Positions 11,901 to 21,500 of a DNA stretch of 64,000 bases are shown piece after piece. Each line of letters opens with the position of its first letter. Within the stretch, counting starts at the first letter, position 1. The notes below the pieces were generated by a model. That model did no database searches. It was not told where the DNA came from and saw only the letters and a program-made list of their open reading frames with translations. This DNA comes from Vibrio spartinae (GTDB taxonomy: Bacteria; Pseudomonadota; Gammaproteobacteria; Enterobacterales; Vibrionaceae): positions 1,541,001 through 1,605,000 of the forward strand of contig NZ_AP024907.1 in the NCBI RefSeq assembly GCF_024347135.1, given 5' to 3'. The position numbers were made by a program, and so were the translations under genes.

Positions 11901-12163
11901 CGGTTCAGAACACCGATTCGGAGACGATTATGGCGGTCTTGACCTCGATTTGGCAGAACGCACTGGGCGTGACGGACATTCATCCCGACGATGACTTCTT
12001 CGACCTGGGTGGACACTCTTTACTGGCGATTGAAATCCTCGATGAAATTCGCTTGCACTGGTCGGTGGATCTGCCGCTGAAAGCCGTATTTGAGGCGACA
12101 TCCATCGCGCTGTTGACTGGCGTGGTTCAGGAATGTTTGTCTGCTGAAACGGGGGATGTATGA
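5969..12163 (+). CDS. Hybrid NRPS-PKS: C-A(FkbM MT)-PCP-KS-ACP, no AT
   Basis: Cytosolic megasynthase of 2064 residues. The C domain (6020-7300) has HHLVMDG. The A domain (7360-9700) is split between its core and the final GKLDRR by an inserted FkbM-type methyltransferase (about 8655-9510) with SAM motif VIDVGANIG. The specificity positions read DTKDLGLVDK, closest to published Glu codes, but two positions differ, so the substrate is uncertain. A PCP (VGGDSL near 9835) is followed by a KS (10020-11310) with TSCSSS, EAHGTGT and GTLGHLDSAAG, so the KS looks active. The normal AT position holds only about 160 residues of linker ending in the post-AT motif SLPLYPF, then a carrier domain (LGGHSL near 12010). 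No KR or DH. The malonyl unit must be supplied in trans, perhaps by the AT encoded at 17115-17990. It starts inside the previous stop. Confidence 0.93.
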   Translation: MTHPISPEHLLQTALSSAQQQLWFLQCLAPQSPFYHIPAALRLRGQLDLNVLELALNEVIALQESLRTAFHTELGVPVRQVVPELRLTIPMTDLSGVPKSEQEATLNAALREEAQQLFDLSQAPLLRVRLYRLSHSHHLLQLTSHHLVMDGWSVGIFTHMLLNAYERELSGTTPIQQTIAPYAEFVRWQQEQAGTPDRVAEDIRYWQAQLRDAPTKLRLPFDKVRSHPPTYHGKTETFMLPSGLPARLSEIAHRFGATLFSSLLAAFHLTLARMTGQQDLVIASAVSNRTLAQFEPMIGCCANTLPLRARIESDSCFRELLEAVSESVVGALDHQTLPFEKLIGALALERDPIVPPFTQVMFLFEPGGKKHWDLPYLTVTPVPVFCDSAKFALGLYVQEVEGTYQASLEYSTELFAAQTIQDLIHNFIDTLTRVVEAPELPFNHLFSGKTIPEAATLPEPQTTLHERIFRQALVSPQSSALAWQGGEMSYRELLQRANDMTRKLQQAGVAAGDRVGIAMRKSPQAIVAILGVLASGAAYVPLDTRQPKKRLQQMIVQADLSLVLDERHAFHQFDAAAFQPFEVAACDSGSLAYIMFTSGTAGVPKGVMVRHESLVHLADALHDTVYREFVSRDGCKQKLRIGLNGPLHFDTSVKQLLQLAFGHCLYLLPEAERGFEPAAICHALESGQVDVFDCTPSQMALLMQQGLGRKELIGPTMALLGGEAIPLRFWQQLAALETMTVWNLYGPTECTVDVTAARVTGEKVTIGTPLPGMSIIILDERQRPVIDGMIGEICVSGRGVASGYIGDPQLTAERFIHCCGDDDEDEYSLGSDDMCYLTGDLGRLMSDGQIEYLGRCDSQLKVRGVRIEATDVETVLSEHPAIHAAIAWQPPVTEDSVTSPFIAGIVAERMQSPLVGGLVRQALPNGLAVVGFNPNETDFLYHEVFVNNAYFRHGIRIDDGACVIDVGANIGLFGVAVSCLADRVKLYSLEPNPYLTEVLRTNLSLYAPDADVQVLGAGEVAGRYPFTFYPHLSFLSGLYADPAQEKSLVRSYLERHHAAALEGLRENRESAIELLLERELTARQLEVEIQPLSQLIDQAGLSRIDLLKINAEKSEEAVLAGIRSEHWARLAQIVMEVHDQDGRLDRLVRRLQEQGFDVTVDEDWSVDRKEGIYYLYARRPSEDGKSRPSPDVGSIQGEGVLTRQTVQEHLQKYFPEHLLPNRIIFLEQLPMTSRGKLDRRAVMPESVDESVMAADDMTLTETEQRVIALWQSVIPGAPLIGRHSRFFDVGGDSLLLAQVYMRLHELGEYHLTLTELFEYGTPAALASRLACDDQSAAQATGQQSQQHVEVNEPIAIVGMAGRFPGAKDIHALWKKLCGGEVTVSRFSAQELTQAGVSEAMQQDPAFVPVGGVLADIDCFDAGFFGFSPREADIMDPQQRLFMETVWHALEDAGCICETRTGVFAGSGVSTYLLNNIWQNKELVEQIGAHRLLIANDKDHIVTQTSYRLGLRGPSLAVQTSCSSSLVAVHMACRSLHQGECDVAVAGGVSVRVPQRTGYRYQQGSIGSCDGVCAPFDVSANGTVSGNGVAVVTLKRFSDAQKAGDRIMAVIKGSAINNDGNQKIGYTAPSVEGQSEVINAALLAAQVKPADIGYVEAHGTGTLLGDPIEIESLKRAFRCQDESASVRHCAVGSIKGTLGHLDSAAGVAGLIKATLMVQKGMFVPSANFSQPNPNIDFSVTPFTVCTETGPWQETDGLRRAGVSSFGIGGTNAHVVLEQAPLPLEETQRATMPYAALLVWSAHHEQALEQWTQMLSSVLDESEDLCDIAYSLQTGRRPMMYRRTLVATNLADAADALRNGRFQTTVCNVGESGHDAAEISRLIAAFHDSQADDNPEIQRQNILENLATIWRQGGEIDWLQLYPQRRCNRVSLPLYPFSDQHHWIGSDETEPLPVVSPSPEWVNPAPLTPLNDSGEEAKKTVQNTDSETIMAVLTSIWQNALGVTDIHPDDDFFDLGGHSLLAIEILDEIRLHWSVDLPLKAVFEATSIALLTGVVQECLSAETGDV

Positions 12164-15100
12164 AACAGCCGTCTCCTCTTTCATTTGCTCAACAGCGACT
12201 GTGGCTGCTGGAAACGCTAGCGCAGTCCGGTTCAGCATTACATGTGCCTTCGGCGATCCACTTGAGTGGCCCAATCGACGTCGCAATACTGGAGCAGGCT
12301 CTGCTGGATATACTCTGGCGTCATGAAACCTGGCGAAGCCGGTTTACAGTAATAGATGGTGTACCGCAACAACAGGTGATGCCGTTGCCAGATGTTTTTC
12401 TCTGTCAGGAGCCGTCGAGCTCTGCCACCCTGCAGTCACAAATGCAGGCAGAGATTGATCGGCCGTTTGATTTGGGAACGGGATTGCCGGTCCGGGCAGT
12501 GTTATTTCTTCTGGGTGAGCAAGAATTCGTACTTTGTGTGACGGCCCACCATCTGGTAGCCGACGGTTGGTCTTTGGGACTGTTCTGGGAGGAACTTTCT
12601 CGACGTTACTGTGCGGCTCTAAGTGGAGAAGTTCAGCAACAACCGGAACCGAATGACGTGTTTACCGCGTTGGTCGCACAGGAAGCACGCCACCTCGATG
12701 ATAAGCGAAAGATGCACCTGATCGACTGGTGGCGGGATTATCTGGGAGATGAGCCGAGTGGTGTTTCACTGCCACCCGATAAGATCTTGGATGATGGGCC
12801 AAACCGATGCAGCGGACGCTATGTGTCTGTCATTGACAGTGCGTTGGCAGATAATTTCCGGCAGTTGGGGAAACAGCTGCGGGCCACGCCTTTTATGATG
12901 ATGATTGCGGCATTTTCTGCGGTTCTTTCCCGCTATAGCGACGGTCGTCAAGTCTTGCTCGGTTGCCCAATTGCACAACGTACTAGTGCCGAAAGTCGTC
13001 AGGTTCTGGGGTTATTGCTTGATACATTGATCGTCCGGGCCGATTTTTCCGGTCGTCCCAGTTTTGCACAACTGGTCGAACGGGTACGTGACGACACACT
13101 GGATGCGATGGACCATCGGGATCTGCCTTTCCAGCAATTGGTGCAGGCCTTAAAACCGGAACACAGTGCCGGACAGGTTTCTCTGGTCAATGTGATGCTG
13201 AATTTTCAATCTCGTCAGTCCAGTAGTGTCGGAGCGCTTTCAGGCGATACCGTCAGTACGCCGCTTGATGTTGCACCGAGTGATGTGATGACTGATTTGA
13301 CCTTGTATGTTATGTCGGATCAATATGGTCTGAAACTGACGTGGGAGTATGCAGCCGAACGGTTTGACGAAACTGCTATCGTCCGGCTGGCGCATCATTT
13401 ACAGCAGTTGATGATTCAAGTCGTCCGGGCACCAGATTGTCCGCTGAAATCTCTTGAGCTGGCCAGTCAGCCGGCGCAGCCGTCGGCTGTTGCTCCGGAT
13501 CATGATTTTACGGTTGCTGCCCGGTTTGCGGCTGTAGCCGGGCAGTCCCCGGAACGGACCGCTTTGATTCAGGACAATGGCATTGAAGGTGGAGAAGTCA
13601 TTTCTTATCAGCGTCTGATGCACATGGCAGCAGCAATTCGACAACAGCTTGACCGGTACGGCATTACCGTAGAAACACCGGTTGGTATTCTGATGGAACG
13701 TTCAGTATCGCGGGTTGCTGCTTTTCTGGCCGTCTCAGCCTGCGGTGCAACGATTGTTCCTCTTGACCCTGCGTATCCCCACGAGTGGTTGAATGCTGTG
13801 CTCACACAGGTTCGCCCCGGTGTCTTGCTCTGTGATGAACTGACCAGTGAAGCCACCGACAGTCATGATGTGATCGATAGGGTTTGTTGTCCGGTGCTGC
13901 ATGTTCCCGGGGAGATAACAACCAGTGCGGCAGAGATTGCATCGGCTGACTTTGCCGCGCAGGTCGTAACTGTTTCTGCTGATGCTGTCGCTTACATCTT
14001 GTTTACCAGCGGCTCGACTGGCCAGCCGAAAGGGGTTATGGGAACTCACCGGGGGCTTGCCAATCGTTTGGGCTGGATGTGGCAGCAGTATCCTTTTGCT
14101 CAGGATGACATCGCTTTTCAGCAGGTGTCTCCGAATTTTGTCGACTCCCTCTGGGACCTTTGGGGCCCCTTGCTTGCTGGTGTTCCGGTAGTTTTGCCGC
14201 CGCAGGATATCAGCCGGGAGCCACAACGCTTTTTACAACAGTGTTTGGCGTATCGGGTGACTCGATTGACACTGGTTCCGTCATTGCTTGATGTCCTGCT
14301 TCAGGAGATGGAGCGAAATGCCATTATGTTGCAGAGCCTCCGTCTGTGCATTTCCAGCGGGGAAGCTCTGCCCCGGGCTTTGGTGACACGTTTTCAGACC
14401 CTTCTTCCGGATGTACAGCTCCTGAACTTGTACGGTTCTTCAGAAGTTGCCGCTGACGTGACTTACCGGGAGATTACGATTGAAGATGTGCAGGCGCCGG
14501 TGGTTCCGGTCGGGTTTTCGATCGCACGGACAGACATTCACTTGCTGGATGATGAATTGTATCCAACACCTTTGGGAGCCTGGGGAGAAGTTTATGTTGC
14601 CGGAGCTTCATTGGCCCGGGGTTACTGGCAGCAGCCAAACCTGACGGCCGCTGCCTTTATTCCTCATCCCTTCGGCTTGCCGGGGGAGCGCTTGTACCGT
14701 ACCGGTGATATCGGTCGCTGGCGAAGCGATGGCGCGCTGATCCTTGGCGGACGAGCGGACAGCCAGATCAAAATTCGTGGGGTTCGGGTTGAGCCAACAT
14801 GGGTAGAAGAAATGATCCGGAATTATCCCGGCGTCGATGATGCGGCCGTGACTGCCGGAGAAGAAACACCGACGGTATTGACGGCTTGGATTTGCGGTAA
14901 TGTTGCTGATGAAGAAGTATTGCGCCAGTTTCTTTCCCGACGGCTACCGGCCCAGATGATTCCGGCGCGGATTGCGTTTGTCCAGTCGCTTCCCCGGCTG
15001 AGCAACGGCAAAGTTGACCGCAAGCGGCTCCGTTCGGAAAGGGTTATCACCAAAGGCGGGCACACAGCAACAGTGCCCGAAGGAGAAACAGAGCAGGCAC

Positions 15101-15432
15101 TGGTGGAACTATGGGCGACGCTGTTGCAATATCCGGCCGATAGTCTGAGTGTGACGGCGAATATTTTTGACCTCGGCGGTCACTCGCTGCTGATGGTTCA
15201 GGCGCATGCTCTGATTCAAAAGCATCTGGCATCGGACTGTCAACTGACGGATTTGTTCCGCTATACGACGATTCGGAGTTTGGCCCGCTATCTTGCACAA
15301 TTAGCCTGCGAAACGGAAACCTCACAATATCAGGCAACGGAATACCGCCAGGGACAACGGTCGAGGAGTCATTTCCGGCGGCAGAGCCGCGCAGCCCGGC
15401 GAACTACGTTACGGACAGCCTTACCTAAATGA
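12160..15432 (+). CDS. NRPS module C-A(beta-alanine-like)-PCP
   Basis: Single elongation module of 1090 residues. The C domain (12170-13450) carries HHLVADG. The A domain (13510-15040) has TSGSTGQPKG, YRTGDIGR and the final Lys in NGKVDRK. The PCP has LGGHSL near 15178. Specificity positions read VDWTISLADK. The usual first Asp, which contacts the alpha-amino group, is Val, and the Asp sits one position later. This is the known pattern of beta-alanine-activating A domains (VDWVISLADK), differing only at Thr278. The module probably adds beta-alanine or a related beta-amino acid after the first ketide unit. The last 30 residues are Arg- and Ser-rich and may be a docking tail. Overlaps at both ends (ATGA) suggest translational coupling. 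Confidence 0.92.
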   Translation: MKQPSPLSFAQQRLWLLETLAQSGSALHVPSAIHLSGPIDVAILEQALLDILWRHETWRSRFTVIDGVPQQQVMPLPDVFLCQEPSSSATLQSQMQAEIDRPFDLGTGLPVRAVLFLLGEQEFVLCVTAHHLVADGWSLGLFWEELSRRYCAALSGEVQQQPEPNDVFTALVAQEARHLDDKRKMHLIDWWRDYLGDEPSGVSLPPDKILDDGPNRCSGRYVSVIDSALADNFRQLGKQLRATPFMMMIAAFSAVLSRYSDGRQVLLGCPIAQRTSAESRQVLGLLLDTLIVRADFSGRPSFAQLVERVRDDTLDAMDHRDLPFQQLVQALKPEHSAGQVSLVNVMLNFQSRQSSSVGALSGDTVSTPLDVAPSDVMTDLTLYVMSDQYGLKLTWEYAAERFDETAIVRLAHHLQQLMIQVVRAPDCPLKSLELASQPAQPSAVAPDHDFTVAARFAAVAGQSPERTALIQDNGIEGGEVISYQRLMHMAAAIRQQLDRYGITVETPVGILMERSVSRVAAFLAVSACGATIVPLDPAYPHEWLNAVLTQVRPGVLLCDELTSEATDSHDVIDRVCCPVLHVPGEITTSAAEIASADFAAQVVTVSADAVAYILFTSGSTGQPKGVMGTHRGLANRLGWMWQQYPFAQDDIAFQQVSPNFVDSLWDLWGPLLAGVPVVLPPQDISREPQRFLQQCLAYRVTRLTLVPSLLDVLLQEMERNAIMLQSLRLCISSGEALPRALVTRFQTLLPDVQLLNLYGSSEVAADVTYREITIEDVQAPVVPVGFSIARTDIHLLDDELYPTPLGAWGEVYVAGASLARGYWQQPNLTAAAFIPHPFGLPGERLYRTGDIGRWRSDGALILGGRADSQIKIRGVRVEPTWVEEMIRNYPGVDDAAVTAGEETPTVLTAWICGNVADEEVLRQFLSRRLPAQMIPARIAFVQSLPRLSNGKVDRKRLRSERVITKGGHTATVPEGETEQALVELWATLLQYPADSLSVTANIFDLGGHSLLMVQAHALIQKHLASDCQLTDLFRYTTIRSLARYLAQLACETETSQYQATEYRQGQRSRSHFRRQSRAARRTTLRTALPK

Positions 15433-18400
15433 GTGGAGAGATGGATATGGATTCAAATGGCTTTGATTCAGATGATGTTGATTTACATGATGGTGAATTC
15501 AATCAAATCGACTCGGACGATATTGCCGTGATCGGCATGGCGGGGCGCTTTCCTGGGGCAGATGATATCGATACATTCTGGCAGAACCTGATCGCAGGGA
15601 AGGTTTCCATCGCATCGCTGACGGAGGAAGACCTTCAGGTTGCACGAGTCCAAGAGAAGCTCCGCACTCATCCTGACTACGTTCGGTCTGCCGCCACAGT
15701 CGATGACATTGATCAGTTTGATGCGACGTATTTCGGGCTCTCCGCCCGGGAGGCTGCGTTAATCGATCCGCAGCACCGCATTTTTCTCCAGTGTGTTGGC
15801 CACGCTTTGAACCACTCCGGATATGATTCGTTTCGTTTTCGTGGCGATATCGGGTTGTACGCCGGCTGTAGCATGAGCTCTTATTTATTGAGCAATTTAT
15901 TGCCTCATCGGGAGTGGCTGGAAGAGATTGGTGCTTTTGAGGTTGCCCTAGCGAATGACAAAGACTATCTGACTTCGCGGGCAGCTTATCATTTTAATTT
16001 GAGCGGACCGTGTATCGCGGTTCAAACGGCATGTTCGACGTCTCTTGTCGCCGTACATATGGCGGTGCAGGGACTGCTGGCCGGGGAGTGTGATATGGCT
16101 CTGGCTGGCGGGATCACGCTTCGGGTACCACAAAAGGCTGGTTACCTGTACCGGGCCGGATCGATTCTCTCGCCCGATGGGATGTGTCGGCCTTTTGATC
16201 GAGAGGCAAACGGGACGATTTTCGGCAACGGTGTCGGTGTGGTGGTGTTGCGACGTCTGGCTGATGCGATGCGTGACGGTGACCAGATTTTTGCTGTGAT
16301 TCGAGGATCGGCTGTGGCAAACGAAGGTGCCGGAAAAGCTGGGTTTACGGCACCGAGTATCTCGGGTCAGAGTAAGGTGATCGCAGAAGCTATTGGAATT
16401 GCCGGGATTGAACCGTCGGAGATCGGTTATGTGGAAACCCACGGCACCGGAACATCGCTGGGGGATCCGATCGAATTGCTGGCGTTGGCCGATGTTTTCG
16501 GTCAGGGGCATAAACGGTATCGTCCGACGATCTTGGGAGCACTGAAAGCCAATATCGGCCATTTGGATTCAGCTGCTGGTGTAGCCGGTTTGATCAAAAC
16601 GGTTCTGACACTCCATCATGGCGTGATTCCGCCACATCCCATGTATCATGAGCCCCATCCGGCCAGCGCTTCTGTCTTATCTTCGGATGCCGATACCCTG
16701 TTTTCGGTCAATACAGTGCCTGAATCCTGGACGGAACCGCATGGTAAATGTCGTTACGCGTCAGTCAGTTCATTCGGTATCGGCGGCACCAATGCACATG
16801 TCGTCCTTGCTGAAGCGCCTGTTTCTGCTGAAATATCCAGACATCAAGGTGTTGATGTGCATGAGAACACCACTGAGGAAAAGGCGGTTGTCCTGACTTG
16901 GTCTGCTTCTTCCACTGAAGCCTTAGCCAACGTGGCATCAGCGTTGGCTAAGGATATTGAGCAGCATGGAGCCGATGCGTTGAAGCACATCGCGGTGACG
17001 ATGAACTCCGGGCGGCGTGAATGCCTCTGGCGGCGGGCGGTTGTCGTCACCGGACGAGATGAAGCCATTGAACGGTTACGTCACGATCAAGACATGCCGG
17101 TCAAAGTCAGCGCCGCACCAGCCGGAGGATACGCATTGCTATTTCCGGGGCAGGGTGCCCAGTACGTAGGTATGGCAATGACGCTCTACCGGGAAGAGGC
17201 GCTGTTCAGACAATATTTTGATCAAGTGCGTCAGGTTCTGGTGGCTCGGATGCAGAGAGATCCCTGTGAGCTGCTTGCCGCTGGTGTTTCCGCAACATCG
17301 TCACTCAATCGGACCGAGGTAACGCAGCCTTTACTGTTTGCTGTGGAATATGCATTGGGACGATTTCTGATCGACCGGCTGGGAGAACCAGCAGTGATGG
17401 CAGGACATAGTCTGGGAGAATTTGCGGCGGCAACGCTGGCAGGCGTAATGTCCCTTGAAGATGCTGTGTGGCTGGTTTGCGAACGAGGGCGAATGATGGG
17501 CGCATTGCCGAGTGGTGCGATGCTGGCAGTGCCGCTCCCGATGCAGGTTGTGCAGGAGAAAACCCATCTGGATATTGCGGTAGTCAATGGACCGGGACTT
17601 TGTGTGATTTCCGGTACAGAAGCTGAGATTGCTGATTTTGAAGCGCTTCATCATGATCTTCCGTTAAGACGTTTACAGACCTCGCATGCTTTTCATTCTG
17701 CGATGATAACTCCGATGGTTGCACCGTTCGAGTCGCTTTTGGCCTCCGTGCCACTACATCCGCCGCGCTGGTCGATCCTTTCCTGTCTGAGCGGAGAACG
17801 AGTTGACGACATGATCTCCACACCAGCCTACTGGGGGCGGCTGACTCGGGAGACGGTGCGTTTTGATTTGGTCTTCAGCACCTTGTCACAGATGGGGCCA
17901 ACCCTGCTGGAAGCTGGTCCCGGGCGGACACTGAGCTTACTTGCGGGAAACTATGAGCCGTTCCGCACCACTAAGGCGATCCCCTGCATGGGCGGAAGTG
18001 ATTCGGAAACCATCAATCTGAATCAGGCGCTTGCCCAGCTCTGGTTGCGTGGACATTCGATTGACTGGCTGGCGGGGGAGAAAGTGCAGCGGATGAGCTT
18101 GTCTCTGTATCCGTTTGCTCGGACCCGCTACTGGATTGAACCGGAGGAACTGAGGCCGATATCTGATGAGACGCATCGGACAACGGAAGACGTTGCCATG
18201 TCGCAACATTACTCTCGTCCGACATCATTGCCGGCCCCGATTCTACCCCGCACCGAAGCCGAGAGTCTGGTTACCGGAGTCTGGGAAAATGTACTGGGAA
18301 TTGCCCCCATAGGCGTGACGGATGACTTTTTTGAATTGGGAGGGCATTCATTGTTGGCGGTTCAGGTGGTTACCCGCCTGCGGGAAGCCCTCCGGATCGA

Positions 18401-18587
18401 ATTGCCTCTGGAGCTGTTTTTTGAGGCACGAACTGTCATGATTCTGGCCGAACGAACTGAGGGATATCTGGCTGAAGCGATTGAAGCGATGTCTGAAGAA
18501 GAAGTCGCAGCTGTGATGGCAGCTTTGGAGCAGAACAAAGAAAACGAAGTGAGCCGGAAAGGAGATCATCAACGGTATGAGTCATGA
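15429..18587 (+). CDS. PKS module KS-AT(malonyl)-ACP
   Basis: Type I PKS extension module of 1052 residues. An acidic N-terminal leader of about 30 residues, possibly a docking segment, precedes the KS (15520-16830), which has TACSTS, ETHGTGT and NIGHLDSAAG. The AT (17115-17990) has FPGQGAQ, the nucleophile motif GHSLGE and HAFHS. The latter is the signature associated with malonyl-CoA rather than methylmalonyl-CoA. A carrier domain (LGGHSL near 18340) ends the module. There is no KR, DH, ER or methyltransferase, so a beta-keto C2 unit would be left unless processed elsewhere. This is the only AT in the window, so it is the obvious candidate to load the AT-less module encoded at 10020-12140. 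Confidence 0.94.
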   Translation: MSGEMDMDSNGFDSDDVDLHDGEFNQIDSDDIAVIGMAGRFPGADDIDTFWQNLIAGKVSIASLTEEDLQVARVQEKLRTHPDYVRSAATVDDIDQFDATYFGLSAREAALIDPQHRIFLQCVGHALNHSGYDSFRFRGDIGLYAGCSMSSYLLSNLLPHREWLEEIGAFEVALANDKDYLTSRAAYHFNLSGPCIAVQTACSTSLVAVHMAVQGLLAGECDMALAGGITLRVPQKAGYLYRAGSILSPDGMCRPFDREANGTIFGNGVGVVVLRRLADAMRDGDQIFAVIRGSAVANEGAGKAGFTAPSISGQSKVIAEAIGIAGIEPSEIGYVETHGTGTSLGDPIELLALADVFGQGHKRYRPTILGALKANIGHLDSAAGVAGLIKTVLTLHHGVIPPHPMYHEPHPASASVLSSDADTLFSVNTVPESWTEPHGKCRYASVSSFGIGGTNAHVVLAEAPVSAEISRHQGVDVHENTTEEKAVVLTWSASSTEALANVASALAKDIEQHGADALKHIAVTMNSGRRECLWRRAVVVTGRDEAIERLRHDQDMPVKVSAAPAGGYALLFPGQGAQYVGMAMTLYREEALFRQYFDQVRQVLVARMQRDPCELLAAGVSATSSLNRTEVTQPLLFAVEYALGRFLIDRLGEPAVMAGHSLGEFAAATLAGVMSLEDAVWLVCERGRMMGALPSGAMLAVPLPMQVVQEKTHLDIAVVNGPGLCVISGTEAEIADFEALHHDLPLRRLQTSHAFHSAMITPMVAPFESLLASVPLHPPRWSILSCLSGERVDDMISTPAYWGRLTRETVRFDLVFSTLSQMGPTLLEAGPGRTLSLLAGNYEPFRTTKAIPCMGGSDSETINLNQALAQLWLRGHSIDWLAGEKVQRMSLSLYPFARTRYWIEPEELRPISDETHRTTEDVAMSQHYSRPTSLPAPILPRTEAESLVTGVWENVLGIAPIGVTDDFFELGGHSLLAVQVVTRLREALRIELPLELFFEARTVMILAERTEGYLAEAIEAMSEEEVAAVMAALEQNKENEVSRKGDHQRYES

Positions 18588-21500
18588 TCCGAGAACATCA
18601 GAGAAGGGAATAGCCCCCTCGAAAACCGTAACTGTTGCCACAGACGCTGCAAAGACAGCCACGGAAATGTCTGACAGTAAGCGTCAGCTAATGTCCTGTT
18701 TGTTACGCGGTCAGGGGGCGCACGGGAGTGAAATTCGGCATGATCCCAAGATAAGCCCAGTCATTTCTTTTGCTCAGGAACGATTATGGTTTTTGGAACA
18801 ACTTGTGCCGGGCAGTGCTATCAACAATATCGCTGGTGCGGTTTTGATCGACGGTGCACTGGATACGGTGGCGCTAAGGCAGGCATTCAAGCATATTCTA
18901 CACCGGCATTTGCCGCTTCGCTCTTGTTTTCGGGAAGTTGACGGTATGCCGACGGTACAGCTTAATGATGTTGATGCGATGGTATGGGAAACTCATGATT
19001 TTCGCCAGTTTGATGAAGAAACGCGGGAAGCGAAAGCGATGGCCGAACTGTCGCAATGGTCTGGGGTGCCTTTTGACCTGACCTGTGGGCCATTAGTCCG
19101 TTCCTGTTTGTATCAGTTGGCTGAACGACAATTTCTTTTCGGGGTGGTGATTCATCATATTGCTTGTGACGGCTGGTCGCTGAATTTACTAGTTCAGGAG
19201 CTGGCACAATTTTACCGGGCTGAGACCGAGGGGGAAGAGATACCCCCTCCGCTGACAGTGAACTATTATGATTATTCATCGTGGCAACGAGGTGATGCAG
19301 CCCAATCTGGCTGGTCCGAGCAATTGGCTTACTGGAAGCAACAATTTGCGACGCTGCCTCCTTCACCCTATCCTTGGCCAGATAGTCATGATGCGATCAG
19401 AAGCGATGCTATCGGGCGACGAAAAACCCTTTTTATTCCGGCATCACTAAGTCAGAAGTTACGGAAGCTCGGTTATGAGCATCAGGCGACACCATTTATG
19501 GTGCTGCTAACCCTTTATAAAATTTTGCTCCATCGTGTCGGAGGGGAATGTGATATTTGCGTCGGTACACCGGTGGCTAACCGGGATCGACGTGAGATTG
19601 AAAGTTTGATCGGTTTTTTTGTTAACTTTCTGCCGTTGAGGACGGAGCTGAGCGGTGAGCTCTCTTTTTTACAAGCTCTGGCACGTGTGCGAGCGACATC
19701 GATCAATGGTTTTAATCATCAGTCGTTACCATTTGAAGTGTTGATTCGCGAGGTTCAGCCAGAATGGCATGCTGGCTGGCGACAACTGGTACAGGTTGCA
19801 TTTGCTTACCATCAACAACATCCGACCCATCAGATAGCTTCAGGTAATGCACTACGGATGCAACCGCGTGAAGTTGACCACGGTGCTGCAATGTTCGATT
19901 TAATGCTCTCGGTTCAGGAAGAGTCTGACGGACTACGTGTGGTACTGGAATATGCGGTTCCCTTTATTCATACTGCCACAGCAGATATGTTACTTTCGGC
20001 ATTTCAGGCGCTTTTGACCGATGCGGTGAATGCACCGGAAACGCCGATCGCGGCGATGTCGTTGCAAAGCCCGCAGGCATATGAACGGCAGCTATGCCGT
20101 AGCAGGGCGCTGCGATCATTTCCAGTGACCGATACGATTCATCAGCGTTTTTCGGCACAGGTCCGGCGCTATCCTGAGGCTGAAGCTGTCCGCTATGGGC
20201 ACGAAAGTTTGAACTATAAGGCTCTGGAGCGTTTATCCGATCATTTGGCGAGATCTCTCATCGCCCGTGGAGTCACACCTGGAGCACGGGTCGGTATCTG
20301 TCTGGAACGTTCACTCGAGATGGTCGTGGCCGTTTTAGCGGTGCTGAAATCAGGATGTGCCTATGTTCCGTTGGATCCGGCTTACCCGAAAGAGCGGTTG
20401 GCGCTGCTGTGTGAACTTGCTGAACCGGCTTTGGTTGTAACCAGAAGCGGGTTATGTTCGCTTGTTCCACCATGCCTGTTGATTGACGAAGAAGGGGTGG
20501 ATGAAAAAGATACGGATGGACCATACGGAATGACACCATCCGAACTGCAGGACTTGCCGCAGATCACACCCAAAGATGCCGCCTACGTTATTTTTACGTC
20601 CGGTTCAACCGGGGTTCCGAAAGGTGTGGTGGTCAATCATGAAAATGTCTTGCGTTTGTTTGAGGCTACGCAGGCACAGTTCCATATCGATGATGAGGAT
20701 GTCTGGAGTCTGTTTCATTCCATCTCGTTTGATTTTTCCGTATGGGAGTTGTGGGGAGCCTTGCTGCATGGTGGCTGCCTGGTCGTCGTTCCTCAGGCTG
20801 CGGTAAAAGATCCACTGGCCTTGAGGCAGTTACTCGAACGGGAAAAAGTCACGGTTTTGAGTCAGACACCGTCAGCATTTCGTGGCCTCATTCGGGCTGA
20901 AATGCATCAACCATCCCGGTTGGAACATCTGCGGCTGGTTATTTTTGGCGGAGAGGCGTTGGCATTGCCGATGCTGAAAGACTGGATGGACAGGTACGTC
21001 GACAGTGGTCCGGCGCTGGTTAATATGTATGGGATCACCGAAACGACCGTGCATGTCACCGCTCGGCGGATCCACGCTGAAGATATTACCCGCTTGCAGG
21101 GAAGTGTGATTGGCCGCCCATTGGATGATATTACGCTTTTCCTGCTGGATGCGAACGGACTGATGGTGCCGGATGGTGTCCCGGGAGAGATTTGGATTGG
21201 TGGTACAGCCGTAAGCCAGGGATACCTGAATCGCCCGGATCTGACGGCAGAGCGTTTTGTGGTACGGGACATAGCAGGATTTCATGACCGTTTTTATCGG
21301 ACTGGGGATTTAGCGAGGTATTGGCCGGATGGTGACCTAGAATATTTAGGACGCATTGATCAGCAAATTCAAAATCGAGGACATCGGATCGAACCGGGGG
21401 AAATTGAAGCGGTTTTCCGGCGGCATCCATTGGTTGCTGATTGCCTTGTTTGCGAGCGGACGGCCCATAACGGTAATGCATGGTTGGTGAGTTATGTGAT

